Assembly: GCA_041390145.1 (NCBI GenBank)
Contig: JAWKQM010000004.1
Coordinates: 62,001 to 126,000, forward strand
Reading direction: 5' to 3'
Origin: Gemmatimonadales bacterium
GTDB lineage: Bacteria; Gemmatimonadota; Gemmatimonadetes; Gemmatimonadales; GWC2-71-9
DNA length: 64,000 nt
A program made the position numbers and the translations under genes. Under the pieces are notes generated by a model, which was not told the DNA's origin, did not search any database, and was given only the letters and a program-made list of their open reading frames with translations. Shown one piece after another: positions 41,745 to 50,768 of this stretch. Numbering within the stretch: the stretch's first letter is position 1; the number at the start of each line of letters is the position of its first letter.

Positions 41745-43037
41745 TCAGATCAGCAATAGGGCCAGCAGTGTGGCGAGGCCGAGATAGGCCAGTCCGGCCC
41801 CCGCCAGCCGGCGGAACTGGGACGTGCCGAGGGTCACGGCCACGGTGAGCTTGAGCACGGTATTGCTCAGCATTCCCAGCATAATCGCCTCGGCCGCGAG
41901 GCGGACCATCCCCCCGTCGGTCGCGAGCTTCGCCATGGAGACCGTCAGCGCGTCCATGTCGGTCAGGCCGAGGAAGGCGGCGAGCGGGAGCACGCCCGGG
42001 TCCCCGAACCTGCCCTGCACCCAGGTGAGCGCCATCAGCGCCCCCTGAAAGAGCAGCGCGAGGCGGATGGCACTTCCCAGCCGGAGCGGATTGCTCGGCG
42101 GGGTCATCGGTTCTGCCGCGGGATCGTCCGCCTCGGTGCCGGGTCGGAACGCCCAGGCCGTGAGGATCGTTCCGGCGGCGAGCGGGATGAAGGCCATCGG
42201 CAGCAGTGCCCACCCGGCGTCGGGGTTCAGCACAAAGGTGATGCCGGTGACGCGAATGACGAGAATCGTGCAGGCCGCGACCACTCCGGCGGCCAGGCCC
42301 CGGCCCGCCTCAGGTTCGATCCGGCTTCGGCGGGCAAAGTTCAGCGTCACGGCCGTCGACGAAATCAGGCCGCCGGCGAGGCCCGCATAGGCATACCCCC
42401 GCCGAACCCCCACCCCGCGCCGCGCGACGAATCCGAGGAAGTTCAGCCCGGAAAAGAGCAGTACCAGGAGCCACAGCGACTGCGGATAGATTCCGCCGAG
42501 GGGGCCAAAGGGGCCCTTCGGCATCAGCGGGAGGACGACCAGGGCCAGGACAGCAAACTGGAGCGCCCCGCGCAACTCCCAGTCGTCGATATGCCGGACG
42601 AACTCGTGGATCCTGCTTTTCTCGTTCAGGGCGAGCACGACGACGACCCCGGCGGCGCTCGCCAGGCGCAAATGTCCCAGCCCGGCAATCACCCCGAGCC
42701 CGAGCACGACAACTGCGGCCACCTCCGTGGTGGCGTCCGGATCCAGGGAGCCCCGCCGGCTGGCGAGGACATAGGCGGCTGCCACCAACAGCGCGGCACC
42801 ACCGAGGAGGACCGCGGACAGCGCCACGGCTCCTGCCATCAGGAGCACGCCGGCAATCCCGCCCGCACCCCCCAGCAAGAAGAAGGTCCGGGCCCCCGCA
42901 AAGCGGGCGTCCGGACCTTCGGCATGTCCCGACCACTGGCGCTCGATACCGACCGCCAGGCCGATGAGCGCGGCCACACCCATGCCCACCGCCGCTTCTG
43001 ACGCGGCAAGGGGAAGGACCGTGGCCGCGCTTAGCAC
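41745..43037 (-). CDS. MgtC/SapB-type membrane protein with DUF4010 domain
   Basis: A 430-residue inner-membrane protein with 12 or more hydrophobic segments. GTG 43037 is chosen because AGGAG lies just upstream; longer upstream frames run through the previous gene. The N-terminal third has MgtC features (AALIGLAVGIERQW, ARTFFLLGG). The rest matches DUF4010 membrane proteins (EKSRIHEFVRHIDDWELRGA, LISSTAVTLNFARRS, LTDMDALTVSMAKLA). Transport or regulation of an ion is suspected, but no substrate can be named. Confidence 0.8.
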   Translation of the reverse strand: MLSAATVLPLAASEAAVGMGVAALIGLAVGIERQWSGHAEGPDARFAGARTFFLLGGAGGIAGVLLMAGAVALSAVLLGGAALLVAAAYVLASRRGSLDPDATTEVAAVVVLGLGVIAGLGHLRLASAAGVVVVLALNEKSRIHEFVRHIDDWELRGALQFAVLALVVLPLMPKGPFGPLGGIYPQSLWLLVLLFSGLNFLGFVARRGVGVRRGYAYAGLAGGLISSTAVTLNFARRSRIEPEAGRGLAAGVVAACTILVIRVTGITFVLNPDAGWALLPMAFIPLAAGTILTAWAFRPGTEADDPAAEPMTPPSNPLRLGSAIRLALLFQGALMALTWVQGRFGDPGVLPLAAFLGLTDMDALTVSMAKLATDGGMVRLAAEAIMLGMLSNTVLKLTVAVTLGTSQFRRLAGAGLAYLGLATLLALLLI

Positions 43038-43038
43038 C

Positions 43039-43521
43039 CTACTCCTTCTGTTCGGGGGCGGGCGTTGCCGCCGCGCCGCAGCCGGCCCCGCCAGCGCCCT
43101 TGCAGCATTCCATGCCAGGGGAACATGCGCCATTCCCTCCCATGCCCTTCATGCCACCCATGCCGCCCATCATCATCTTTTCCATGTGCGCGTGCATCAG
43201 CTTCAGCATTCCCTCCATCATCAGCCTGTCCTGCACCATGGCGTTCAGCAGCGCGGCCATCGCCTCAGTCTTCTTGCTGCCGCTCGCCGCGTTCATGGCG
43301 GCGGTGAGGTCCGCGATCTGCGCATTGGCGGAGTCCATCTTGGCCATGATGGCCATGCCAGGGCACTCGCCGCCACCGCCGCAACCACCGCCGGCGCCCA
43401 TGCCGGGTCCCATGGCGTGCGCATGGCCCGCCATCGGGGCCGGCGCGGCCGGCTCCTGGGCCCAGAGAGGAGCGGCGAACAGTAGCGGGGCAGCCAGGGC
43501 GATCAGGGAAAGGCGGCGCAT
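43039..43521 (-). CDS. Secreted Met/Cys/His-rich small protein, likely metal-binding
   Basis: 160 residues. ATG 43521 gives a signal peptide (MRRLSLIALAAPLLFAAPLW, cut after AQ). The mature protein has GHAHAMGPGMGAGGGCGGGG and ECPGM near the start. A helical middle follows (ANAQIADLTAAMNAASG, then MVQDRLMMEGMLKLMHAHM), then a Met/Gly stretch and a Cys-rich end (CSPGMECCKGAGGAGCG). Met, His and Cys clusters in an exported protein suggest copper handling. Its neighbours include a cbb3 oxidase locus and two P-type ATPases. No family recognised. Confidence 0.65.
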   Translation of the reverse strand: MRRLSLIALAAPLLFAAPLWAQEPAAPAPMAGHAHAMGPGMGAGGGCGGGGECPGMAIMAKMDSANAQIADLTAAMNAASGSKKTEAMAALLNAMVQDRLMMEGMLKLMHAHMEKMMMGGMGGMKGMGGNGACSPGMECCKGAGGAGCGAAATPAPEQKE

Positions 43522-43543
43522 AGGGTACCTCAAAGAGAAAGAA

Positions 43544-44377
43544 TCAGAGCGGAACAGTCAATACGGCGCACAACGCCGAATGCAACAGGCCGCGGGCCAC
43601 GCTGCCTCCCTCGACAATTCCGGGAGGCCCACCACGATGGTACCCGAACGCCAGCAGCCTGGCGCCGGCGTCGGCGGCCTCGGCCAGCAGCTCGGAGAGC
43701 ACGTTCCCCCGTCGGATCCGGAGGTCCGTCGTGACCAGGGCCTTGTCCAGCGTGCGGTTGAGGCGCAGGGTCCGCGACGCCGGCAGTGTCGCGGCCAGTT
43801 CATCCGGCTCGTTCAGCCAGACCGGTTCGACGGTCACCGCGCGCAGCGGGGCCTCGATGGTGCGCGCGAAGTCGGAGGCGGCCTTGAAGACGGAGGCACT
43901 GCGCTCCGTCGCGTCGAGACAGACCAGCATCGGATCGAATTCCTCGCAGTCGAGGCCCACGAACAGGCAGGGCACCCGGCTCCGCCGCGCGACGGCATCG
44001 GCCGTGTCGCCGAGAAACATCCGCTGGCGCTGGGTCCGCTGCTTCCGGCCCAGGACCAGGAGGTCGCCCGAATGCTCTTCCGCATAGCGCGGGATTTCAA
44101 TGCCAGGCACTCCCGACAGCACCGTGAAGGCCGGCGCAATGCGGGGGGCCGCCCGCTGCAGCTTGGCCTCCAGGCCGCGCGAGAGGTCGCGCAGCATGGT
44201 CTGCTGCTCGGCGTCCGAGGCGCCACTGCCGGCCGCTACCTGGCCTGGCGTGGCCACACGGACCGTCAGCACCGTCAGCCGGGCGCCCGCCTGCTCGGCC
44301 AGACGTGCGGCGACCAGCACGGCGTGATGACCGGCCTCGGATTGATCCGTGGCCGCGACCACATGCCGAAGCTCCAT
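43544..44377 (-). CDS. Universal stress protein, two-domain
   Basis: 277 residues with two UspA-like halves. The first begins MELRHVVAATDQSEAGHHAV and has the strand LLVLGRKQ. The second has MLVCLDATERSASVF and ends LLAFGYHRGGPPGIVEGGSV. The nucleotide loops deviate from the ATP-binding consensus (first GRKQRTQRQRMFLGDT), so ATP binding is uncertain. Transcribed divergently from the histidine kinase, with a 58-base shared promoter region. Confidence 0.85.
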   Translation of the reverse strand: MELRHVVAATDQSEAGHHAVLVAARLAEQAGARLTVLTVRVATPGQVAAGSGASDAEQQTMLRDLSRGLEAKLQRAAPRIAPAFTVLSGVPGIEIPRYAEEHSGDLLVLGRKQRTQRQRMFLGDTADAVARRSRVPCLFVGLDCEEFDPMLVCLDATERSASVFKAASDFARTIEAPLRAVTVEPVWLNEPDELAATLPASRTLRLNRTLDKALVTTDLRIRRGNVLSELLAEAADAGARLLAFGYHRGGPPGIVEGGSVARGLLHSALCAVLTVPL

Positions 44378-44435
44378 GTAGTTGTGCTCCGCGGTGGGTG
44401 ATGACGCATTCTCGTCTCATTCCCTTGAAGAGAGT

Positions 44436-45752
44436 ATGAAGGAAACGAGAAGAAAGCGTGGCTCCCTCCCTGCCGCCCCTCCGATTGCCTACTTTCAAGC
44501 CATGACCCGCCCCCCTCGACACGCCTCCCCCTCACCCTCACCGGAACGGCTGGAACAGCTGGTCTCCGCCGGCCTGCTCCTGACCTCCGAGCTCTCCCTG
44601 GAAGGGGTCCTGCAGCGGGTGGCGGATCTCGCCTGCGAGATCATCGGGTCGAGATACGCCGCCATCGGCGTCCTGTCCGAAGATCATCGCCGTCTGGACG
44701 CCTTCGTCACGGCGGGCATCGACGAAGCGACGAAGGTTCGGCTCGGGGCGCCGCCGGAAGGCAGGGGCGTCCTCGGTCTGGTGATGCGGGAGCGCAGGAT
44801 CATCCGACTCGCCGACCTCCAGTCACACCCCGGATCCGTGGGATTCCCCCCCGGGCATCCGCCCATGCACTCCTTTCTCGGCGTGCCGATCGAGCGCAGA
44901 CGAGGCGTGTTCGGCATCCTCTACCTGACCGAAAAGCTCGACGGCCCCGAGTTCACCGCCGAGGACGAGCACGTCGCCCGGCTCCTGGCGGCCCAGACCG
45001 GCGCCGCCATCGAGAACGCCAGGCTCCACGAGGAAAGCGCCCGACTGCTTGAAGAAGTCCAGCAGCTGCAGCGCTCCCGAGAACGCTTCTTTGCCATGGT
45101 GAATCACGAACTCAGGAACGCGCTGGCCGGCGTCTACGGCTGGGCGGAGATGCTGGTGCGCAAGAAGGACCCCGAGACCGTGCCCAAGGCAGCGTTCGAG
45201 GTGCTCGATTCTGCCGAGCAGGCGATTGCCCTCGTGAACGACCTGCTCGACCTGAGCCGGCTGGATGAAGACCGCCTCAAACCGGTGCTTCGCGACGTGG
45301 AGTCGACGGCGATGGTCCAGCGCGCCATTGCCCGCGTCACTCCGATGACGAGCGCACACGGCATCGAGGTGATCTTCGAAGCTCCGGCCGGCGGGGGGGC
45401 CATCCAGACCGACGCGCACCGGGTCGAGCAAATCCTCCTCAACCTGCTGGGCAATGCGACCCGGCACGCTCCGAAGGAGTCGACCATCCGCGTGCATCTC
45501 CTCGGAGACCACACCAGGGTCCGGATCGAGGTGCTGGATGAAGGACCAGGCGTGTCCGAAGAAGACCTCGACAGGATCTTCGACATCTACCAGACCAAGG
45601 GATCCGATGGCGGCGTCGGCCTTGGCCTGCCCCTGTCCCGCCGCCTGGCACGGCTCCTCGGGGGTGATCTCCGTGCTGAGGCCCGGCCGGACGTGGGTGG
45701 CTGCTTCATCCTTGAGCTGCCAGGTGGCGGAAAACTAAAGAGTTCTTCATAA
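44436..45752 (+). CDS. GAF-domain sensor histidine kinase
   Basis: 438 residues from ATG 44436; ATG 44502 is an equally possible, perhaps leaderless start, with TACTTT six bases upstream. A GAF domain (about residues 45-190) is followed by a coiled coil and the phospho-acceptor His224 in MVNHELRNALAGVYG. The family consensus has Pro after N/T; here it is Ala. The ATPase domain has the N box LLNLLGNATRHAP, the G1 region DEGPGVSEEDL and the G2 box GGVGLGLPLS. No transmembrane segment, so it senses a cytoplasmic signal through GAF. It lies 43 bases before its likely partner regulator. Confidence 0.92.
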   Translation: MKETRRKRGSLPAAPPIAYFQAMTRPPRHASPSPSPERLEQLVSAGLLLTSELSLEGVLQRVADLACEIIGSRYAAIGVLSEDHRRLDAFVTAGIDEATKVRLGAPPEGRGVLGLVMRERRIIRLADLQSHPGSVGFPPGHPPMHSFLGVPIERRRGVFGILYLTEKLDGPEFTAEDEHVARLLAAQTGAAIENARLHEESARLLEEVQQLQRSRERFFAMVNHELRNALAGVYGWAEMLVRKKDPETVPKAAFEVLDSAEQAIALVNDLLDLSRLDEDRLKPVLRDVESTAMVQRAIARVTPMTSAHGIEVIFEAPAGGGAIQTDAHRVEQILLNLLGNATRHAPKESTIRVHLLGDHTRVRIEVLDEGPGVSEEDLDRIFDIYQTKGSDGGVGLGLPLSRRLARLLGGDLRAEARPDVGGCFILELPGGGKLKSSS

Positions 45753-45795
45753 TACCTTCCGGTACCGTTCACCCCTTCCTCATAGCTTGAGCATC

Positions 45796-46491
45796 ATGAA
45801 AGTTCTCGTCGTGGAGGACGACCGGAAGGTCGCCGGGTTCATCGAACAGGGTCTGAAGGAAGAGGGCTGGACCGTGGACGTCGCGCCGGATGGCGAGGAG
45901 GCCACGATGCTGGCTCACGTCTACCAGTACGACGTCATCCTGCTCGATGTCGTGTTGCCCAAGAAGAACGGGTTCCAGGTCGCGGCGGAGCTTCGCCGTG
46001 AGGGGCGCAACACCCCCATCCTGATGCTCACCTCGCGGGACGCGGTGGAGGATGTGGTCCGCGGCCTCGACGCGGGTGCGGACGACTACTTGGCCAAGCC
46101 GTTCCGGTTCGAGGAGCTGCTGGCCCGGATGCGCGCCCTGGTCCGGCGCGGAGGCGCCGAGCGCCTCGAGACGCTCCGCTACGGCCCCCTCTCCATGGAT
46201 CGGCTGCGTCATGAGGTTCGGCTGGACGACCAGCCCCTGGACCTGACGCCCAAGGAATTCCAGCTCCTGGAGTTCTTCCTCCTCCACCCGGAAGAAGTGG
46301 TACGGCGGACCACCCTGCTCGAAAAGGTCTGGGACATGCATTTCGACCCTGAGAGCAACGTGGTGGATGTTCATGTCGGCAACCTTCGCCGGAAGCTCGC
46401 CGCCTCCGCCGGTGGCAACCTGATCACTACCGTGCGGGGCGTCGGATTCTGCCTCCGCGCCGCCAACACGGTGGCGACCCGCTCCGCGTGA
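45796..46491 (+). CDS. OmpR/PhoB-family response regulator
   Basis: 231 residues. The receiver domain has acidic E7/D8/D9, the phospho-acceptor Asp51 (DVILLDVVLPKKNG) and a Lys near 100 (DDYLAKPFRF). The winged-helix DNA-binding domain follows (LDLTPKEFQLLEFFLLHPEE, then VVDVHVGNLRRKL). The stop overlaps the start of the following P-type ATPase by four bases, so kinase, regulator and transporter are probably co-expressed. The regulator may control that transporter or the cbb3 genes. Confidence 0.95.
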   Translation: MKVLVVEDDRKVAGFIEQGLKEEGWTVDVAPDGEEATMLAHVYQYDVILLDVVLPKKNGFQVAAELRREGRNTPILMLTSRDAVEDVVRGLDAGADDYLAKPFRFEELLARMRALVRRGGAERLETLRYGPLSMDRLRHEVRLDDQPLDLTPKEFQLLEFFLLHPEEVVRRTTLLEKVWDMHFDPESNVVDVHVGNLRRKLAASAGGNLITTVRGVGFCLRAANTVATRSA

Positions 46492-48353
46492 CCCGGCGCG
46501 TGCCCCCGGCGATCCTGCCGGGGGCGGCACTCCTGTTCATCCTTGCGGGGCTGTTCCTACGGCTCCAGCCCGACCTGTCGGGGTGGAGCCATTCACTATG
46601 GATGGCGGGACTGCTGGTTACCGGTGTTCCGGTGGCATGGAAGACCCTGCGCGGGCTCTTGCGGGGACGGGCAGCCGCTGACATCGTCGCCACGCTCGCG
46701 ATCGTCACGGCCATTCCGCTGGGCGAACCGCTCGCCGGCCTCGTGGTCGTGCTGATGCAGACGGGAGGGGAGGCGCTGGAGCGGTTTGCGGAGGGCCGGG
46801 CCAGCGCCGCGGTTCGCGAACTGGAGGCGGCGGCCCCCCACGAGGCGCACCGACTCCTCGGTGACGGCACCGTGGAGGACATCGCGGCGGATGCCGTGGC
46901 CATCGACGATCTGCTCCTGGTCCGGCCGGGGGAAATGGTCCCCTGCGATGCGGTCGTCACGGTCGGCGCTTCGCACGTGGACGTCTCCCGGCTGACGGGC
47001 GAACCGGTCCCGGTCAGCGCCGGGCCGGGCACCCGGCTTCCCAGCGGCTCCGTCAACGGGGAAAGCCCCCTCACGCTGCGCGCCGAGGCGCTCGCGTCGC
47101 AGAGCCTCTATGCGCGGATCGTCGAGCTGGTTCGGTCGGCCCAGGCGGAGAAGGCCCCTCTCCAGCGGCTGGCCGACCGGTACGCCATCTGGTTCACGCC
47201 GCTTACGCTTGCGGTGTGCCTCGTGGCCTACCTCATTTCGTTCGACCCGGTGCGGGTGCTGGCGGTGCTGGTGGTCGCGACCCCCTGCCCCCTCATCCTG
47301 GCCACCCCGGTGGCCATCATCGGGGGATTGAACCGGGCCGCACGGCAGCAGATCGTCATCCGCAACGGCGGGGCGCTCGAGCAGCTTGGCGGCGTGTCGG
47401 TCGCGATGTTCGACAAGACGGGCACGCTGACGGTCGGCCGCCCTGCGCTCGCCCGGATCGTGGCGGTGTCGCCCTTCACCGAGTCGACGCTGCTCGCCCT
47501 CGCCGGCGCCGTGGAGCACGGTTCGGGGCATCTCCTGGCCCGCTCGGTCGTGGACGGGGCCCGTACCCGGGGTGTCGGCCTGCCGGCCGCGTCGGAGATT
47601 CGCGAAGCGCCCGGTGAGGGCGTGGCGGGACGTGTCGAGGGACGGATGGTGGTGGTTGGCGCGCGTGAGTACGTGCGGCGGCTCGCACCGGCAGCGGTCG
47701 AGGCGCTGAACGCCGCCGACGGTGACCGGGCGGCACTTCGGGCGTATGTCGCGGTGGACGGCGCGGCGGCCGGGTTCCTGGAGTTTGCCGACGCCCTCCG
47801 GCCTGAGGCGGCGGCCTTGCTGCGGCGGCTCTCCGGCCTCGGGATCACCCGGATTGCGCTGCTCTCCGGCGACCGGAAGGAAAACGTCGAGGCCCTCAGC
47901 GCCAAACTCGGGTTCACGGAGGCGCACGCCGACCTGCTGCCCCACGACAAGGTGGCGCTCGTCGAGTCGGCCATGGCCGGCGGGCAGAAGGTCGTGATGG
48001 TGGGCGACGGCACCAATGACGCTCCCGCGCTCAGCACCGCCACGGTGGGCATCGCGCTCGCCTCGCACGGTGGCGGGATTACCGCGGAAGCGGCCGACAT
48101 CGTCATTCTCGCCGACGACCTGGGCCGGGTGGCGGACGCGATCGAAACCAGCCGGTGGACCATGCGCATTGCGCGCCAGAGCATCTGGGCGGGCTTGGGG
48201 CTCAGTGGCGCCGCAATGGTCGTCGCCGCGGCAGGCTACATTCCACCGATCGCGGGCGCCGTCCTGCAGGAAGTGATCGATATTGCCGTGATTCTCAACG
48301 CGCTGCGGGCCGCGGCACCGGCCCCGGCGCATTCACCTCGGGCGGTCGCCTGA
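46488..48353 (+). CDS. P1B-type metal ATPase with TPC motif, no N-terminal metal-binding domain
   Basis: 621 residues in the inner membrane. GTG 46488 overlaps the regulator stop. The actuator loop is RLTGEPVPVS, and the phosphorylated Asp309 is in MFDKTGTLT. The HP-type motif lies near GAVEHGSGHLL, and the hinge is MVGDGTNDAPAL. The transmembrane motif is ATPCPLILATP (Thr265-Pro-Cys-Pro) instead of the CPC of copper and zinc pumps, which points to a different cargo. No HMA domain precedes the first helix. Metal specificity cannot be set from sequence; nickel, cobalt or iron are possible. Confidence 0.85.
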   Translation: MTRRVPPAILPGAALLFILAGLFLRLQPDLSGWSHSLWMAGLLVTGVPVAWKTLRGLLRGRAAADIVATLAIVTAIPLGEPLAGLVVVLMQTGGEALERFAEGRASAAVRELEAAAPHEAHRLLGDGTVEDIAADAVAIDDLLLVRPGEMVPCDAVVTVGASHVDVSRLTGEPVPVSAGPGTRLPSGSVNGESPLTLRAEALASQSLYARIVELVRSAQAEKAPLQRLADRYAIWFTPLTLAVCLVAYLISFDPVRVLAVLVVATPCPLILATPVAIIGGLNRAARQQIVIRNGGALEQLGGVSVAMFDKTGTLTVGRPALARIVAVSPFTESTLLALAGAVEHGSGHLLARSVVDGARTRGVGLPAASEIREAPGEGVAGRVEGRMVVVGAREYVRRLAPAAVEALNAADGDRAALRAYVAVDGAAAGFLEFADALRPEAAALLRRLSGLGITRIALLSGDRKENVEALSAKLGFTEAHADLLPHDKVALVESAMAGGQKVVMVGDGTNDAPALSTATVGIALASHGGGITAEAADIVILADDLGRVADAIETSRWTMRIARQSIWAGLGLSGAAMVVAAAGYIPPIAGAVLQEVIDIAVILNALRAAAPAPAHSPRAVA

Positions 48354-48382
48354 GACCACCACACGCAGTTCCGGGAGCCTCC

Positions 48383-50563
48383 ATGAATCCACAGCTGGAA
48401 TCATTCCGCTATGACGACGCCATCGTGCGGAAGTTCCTCTGGGCCACCTTCGTCTGGGGCCTGATCGGCATGACGGTCGGGCTGCTCATCGCCACCCAAC
48501 TGGCGCTGCCGGCCCTCAACCTCGACATCCCCTGGCTCAGCTTCGGGCGGCTCCGCCCCCTGCACACGAACGCGGTCATCTTCGCGTTCGCGGGCAACGC
48601 CATTTTCACCGGCGTGTACTACTCGTCCCAGCGCCTGCTCAAGACGCGCATGTTCAGCGACGTGCTGAGCGCGCTCCACTTCTGGGGATGGCAGCTGATT
48701 ATCGTGCTGGCGGCGATCACCCTGCCCCTCGGGTTCACCCAGGCCAAGGAATACGCCGAGCTCGAGTGGCCGATCGACATCCTGATCGCCGTCGTCTGGG
48801 TCATCTTCGCCATCAACTTCTTCGGGACGATCGCGAAGCGACGGGAGCGGCACCTCTACGTCGCCCTCTGGTTCTACATCGCGAGCATCATCACCGTCGC
48901 CATCCTGCACATCTTCAACAACCTGGTCGTGCCGGCCGGGATCCTGAAGAGCTACTCGATCTACGCCGGCGTCCAGGACGCCTTCATGCAGTGGTGGTAC
49001 GGCCACAACGCCGTGGCCTTCTTCCTGACCACGCCGTTCCTCGGGCTGATGTACTACTTCCTCCCCAAGGCGGCGGACAAGCCGATCTTCAGCTACCGGC
49101 TGTCCATCCTGCACTTCTGGACTCTCGTCTTCCTGTATATCTGGGCCGGCCCGCACCACCTGCACTACACCGCCCTGCCGGAGTGGGCGTCCACGCTTGG
49201 CATGATCTTCTCCATCATGCTCTGGATGCCCTCCTGGGGCGGCATGATCAACGGCCTGATGACCCTGCGCGGCGCGTGGAAGAAGGTGGTGGAAGACCCG
49301 ATCCTGAAGTTCTTCGTGGTCGCCATCACCGCCTACGGCATGTCCACCTTCGAGGGCCCGATGCTCTCGGTGCGCAGCGTCAACGCCCTGGCGCACTACA
49401 CCGACTGGATCATCGCGCACGTCCACACCGGCGCCCTCGGATGGAACGGGCTGCTGACCTTCGGCATGGTGTACTGGCTCGCCCCGCGGCTCTTCCAGGC
49501 GAAGCTGCACAGCGTCAAGATGGCCGAGGTGCACTTCTGGCTCGCCACCTTCGGCATCATCCTCTACGCCACCGCCATCTACAGCGCCGGCCTCACGCAG
49601 GGCCTCATGTGGCGCGCCTACGACGTGACCGGCCGGCTCGAGTACCCCGCCTTCATCGAGACGGTGATGCGCCTCATGCCCATGTACTGGGTGCGCGTGG
49701 CGGGTGGCACGCTGTACCTGGCGGGCATGGTGCTCTTCGGCTACAACCTGCTCAAGACCTGGATGGCGCGTCCGGCCACCTACGAGGAGCCGGTCATCCA
49801 GGCCGCGCCGCTCGGCGACTACGAGGAACTGACCGCCTCCCGTCCCGCCGGCGTCCTGGCACGGTTCGTCCAGGCGGCCTGGCACCGCACCTGGGAGCGG
49901 CTCCCCCTCACTTTCACCATCCTGGTGACGGTGGCGGTGCTCGTGGCCTCGCTCTTCGAGATCATCCCGACCTTCCTCATCAAGTCGAACGTCCCGACGA
50001 TCGCGTCGGTCAAGCCGTACACGCCGCTCGAACTCGCGGGGCGCGACATCTACATCCGCGAGGGGTGCTTCAATTGCCACTCGCAGATGATCCGGCCGCT
50101 GCGCTACGAGACCGACCGGTACGGCGAGTACTCGAAGCCGGGCGAGTTCGTCTATGACCACCCGTTCCTGTGGGGCTCCCGCCGCATCGGGCCCGACCTG
50201 GCGCGGGAGGGCGGCAAGTACCCCGACCTCTGGCACGTCCGGCACATGCGCCACCCGAAGGACCTGGAGGCCAAGTCGATCATGCCGGGGTACCCCTGGA
50301 TGCTGACCAACCAGCTCGATTTCGAGGGCATCCAGCGCAAGGTGGACGCGATGGTGATGCTCGGCGTCCCCTACGGTGAAGCCGTCAACGACGCCCCCGG
50401 CATGGCCCGCCGGCAGGCGGAGGCCATCGGGCAGTCCATCGCCGCGCAGGGTGGACCCGCGGACCTCTCTGACAAGGAGATCGTCGCGATGGTGGCCTAT
50501 CTCCAGCGGCTGGGGCGCGACATCAGCGCCCCCGCAGCGGCGGGCGCCGCGGGAGCGCCGTGA
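48383..50563 (+). CDS. ccoNO: cbb3-type cytochrome c oxidase, fused subunits I and II (CcoN-CcoO)
   Basis: A 726-residue high-affinity terminal oxidase protein. ATG 48383 has GGGAG six bases upstream. Residues 1-470 are CcoN. They carry haem and Cu-B ligands in RPLHTNAVIFAFAGN, YGHNAVAFFLTTPF, WAGPHHLHYTALP and IIAHVHTGALGWNG. From about 490 a CcoO domain follows: one transmembrane anchor, then haem motif CFNCH at 562-566 and axial Met candidates in AKSIMPGYPW. In proteobacteria these are two genes. The function is oxygen reduction with proton pumping at low O2. Confidence 0.95.
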   Translation: MNPQLESFRYDDAIVRKFLWATFVWGLIGMTVGLLIATQLALPALNLDIPWLSFGRLRPLHTNAVIFAFAGNAIFTGVYYSSQRLLKTRMFSDVLSALHFWGWQLIIVLAAITLPLGFTQAKEYAELEWPIDILIAVVWVIFAINFFGTIAKRRERHLYVALWFYIASIITVAILHIFNNLVVPAGILKSYSIYAGVQDAFMQWWYGHNAVAFFLTTPFLGLMYYFLPKAADKPIFSYRLSILHFWTLVFLYIWAGPHHLHYTALPEWASTLGMIFSIMLWMPSWGGMINGLMTLRGAWKKVVEDPILKFFVVAITAYGMSTFEGPMLSVRSVNALAHYTDWIIAHVHTGALGWNGLLTFGMVYWLAPRLFQAKLHSVKMAEVHFWLATFGIILYATAIYSAGLTQGLMWRAYDVTGRLEYPAFIETVMRLMPMYWVRVAGGTLYLAGMVLFGYNLLKTWMARPATYEEPVIQAAPLGDYEELTASRPAGVLARFVQAAWHRTWERLPLTFTILVTVAVLVASLFEIIPTFLIKSNVPTIASVKPYTPLELAGRDIYIREGCFNCHSQMIRPLRYETDRYGEYSKPGEFVYDHPFLWGSRRIGPDLAREGGKYPDLWHVRHMRHPKDLEAKSIMPGYPWMLTNQLDFEGIQRKVDAMVMLGVPYGEAVNDAPGMARRQAEAIGQSIAAQGGPADLSDKEIVAMVAYLQRLGRDISAPAAAGAAGAP

Positions 50564-50564
50564 G

Positions 50565-50768
50565 ATGCGCCTCTCCGACATCATGAGCAACGCCGGCCTG
50601 TCCCACTATGCGGAAATCGCGCTGGTCATCTTCCTGATCGCGTTCCTCCTGATCACCCTGTCGGTGTTCGCGCCGTCGCGCCGCAAGGAGTTTGACGAGG
50701 CCAGCCGCATGCCGCTGGATGACGTTCACCCACAATCACCGCGCCAAGGCCGAGGAGATGCGTCATGA
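50565..50768 (+). CDS. ccoQ: CcoQ-like small membrane subunit
   Basis: 67 residues with one transmembrane segment (HYAEIALVIFLIAFLLITLS) followed by a short polar tail (APSRRKEFDEASRMPLDD). Position between ccoO and ccoP, size and layout match CcoQ, which stabilises the complex. It starts two bases after the ccoNO stop, and its end overlaps ccoP by four bases (ATGA). Confidence 0.8.
   Translation: MRLSDIMSNAGLSHYAEIALVIFLIAFLLITLSVFAPSRRKEFDEASRMPLDDVHPQSPRQGRGDAS

Noticed and set aside
46488..48353. Idea that this ATPase is KdpB (potassium)
   Set aside because: No kdpA or kdpC nearby, and the ATPCPLILATP transmembrane motif is of P1B metal pumps.
48354..48382. FNR/ANR box upstream of the cbb3 genes
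   Set aside because: No TTGAT-N4-ATCAA-like sequence is present in this spacer or in the kinase promoter region.
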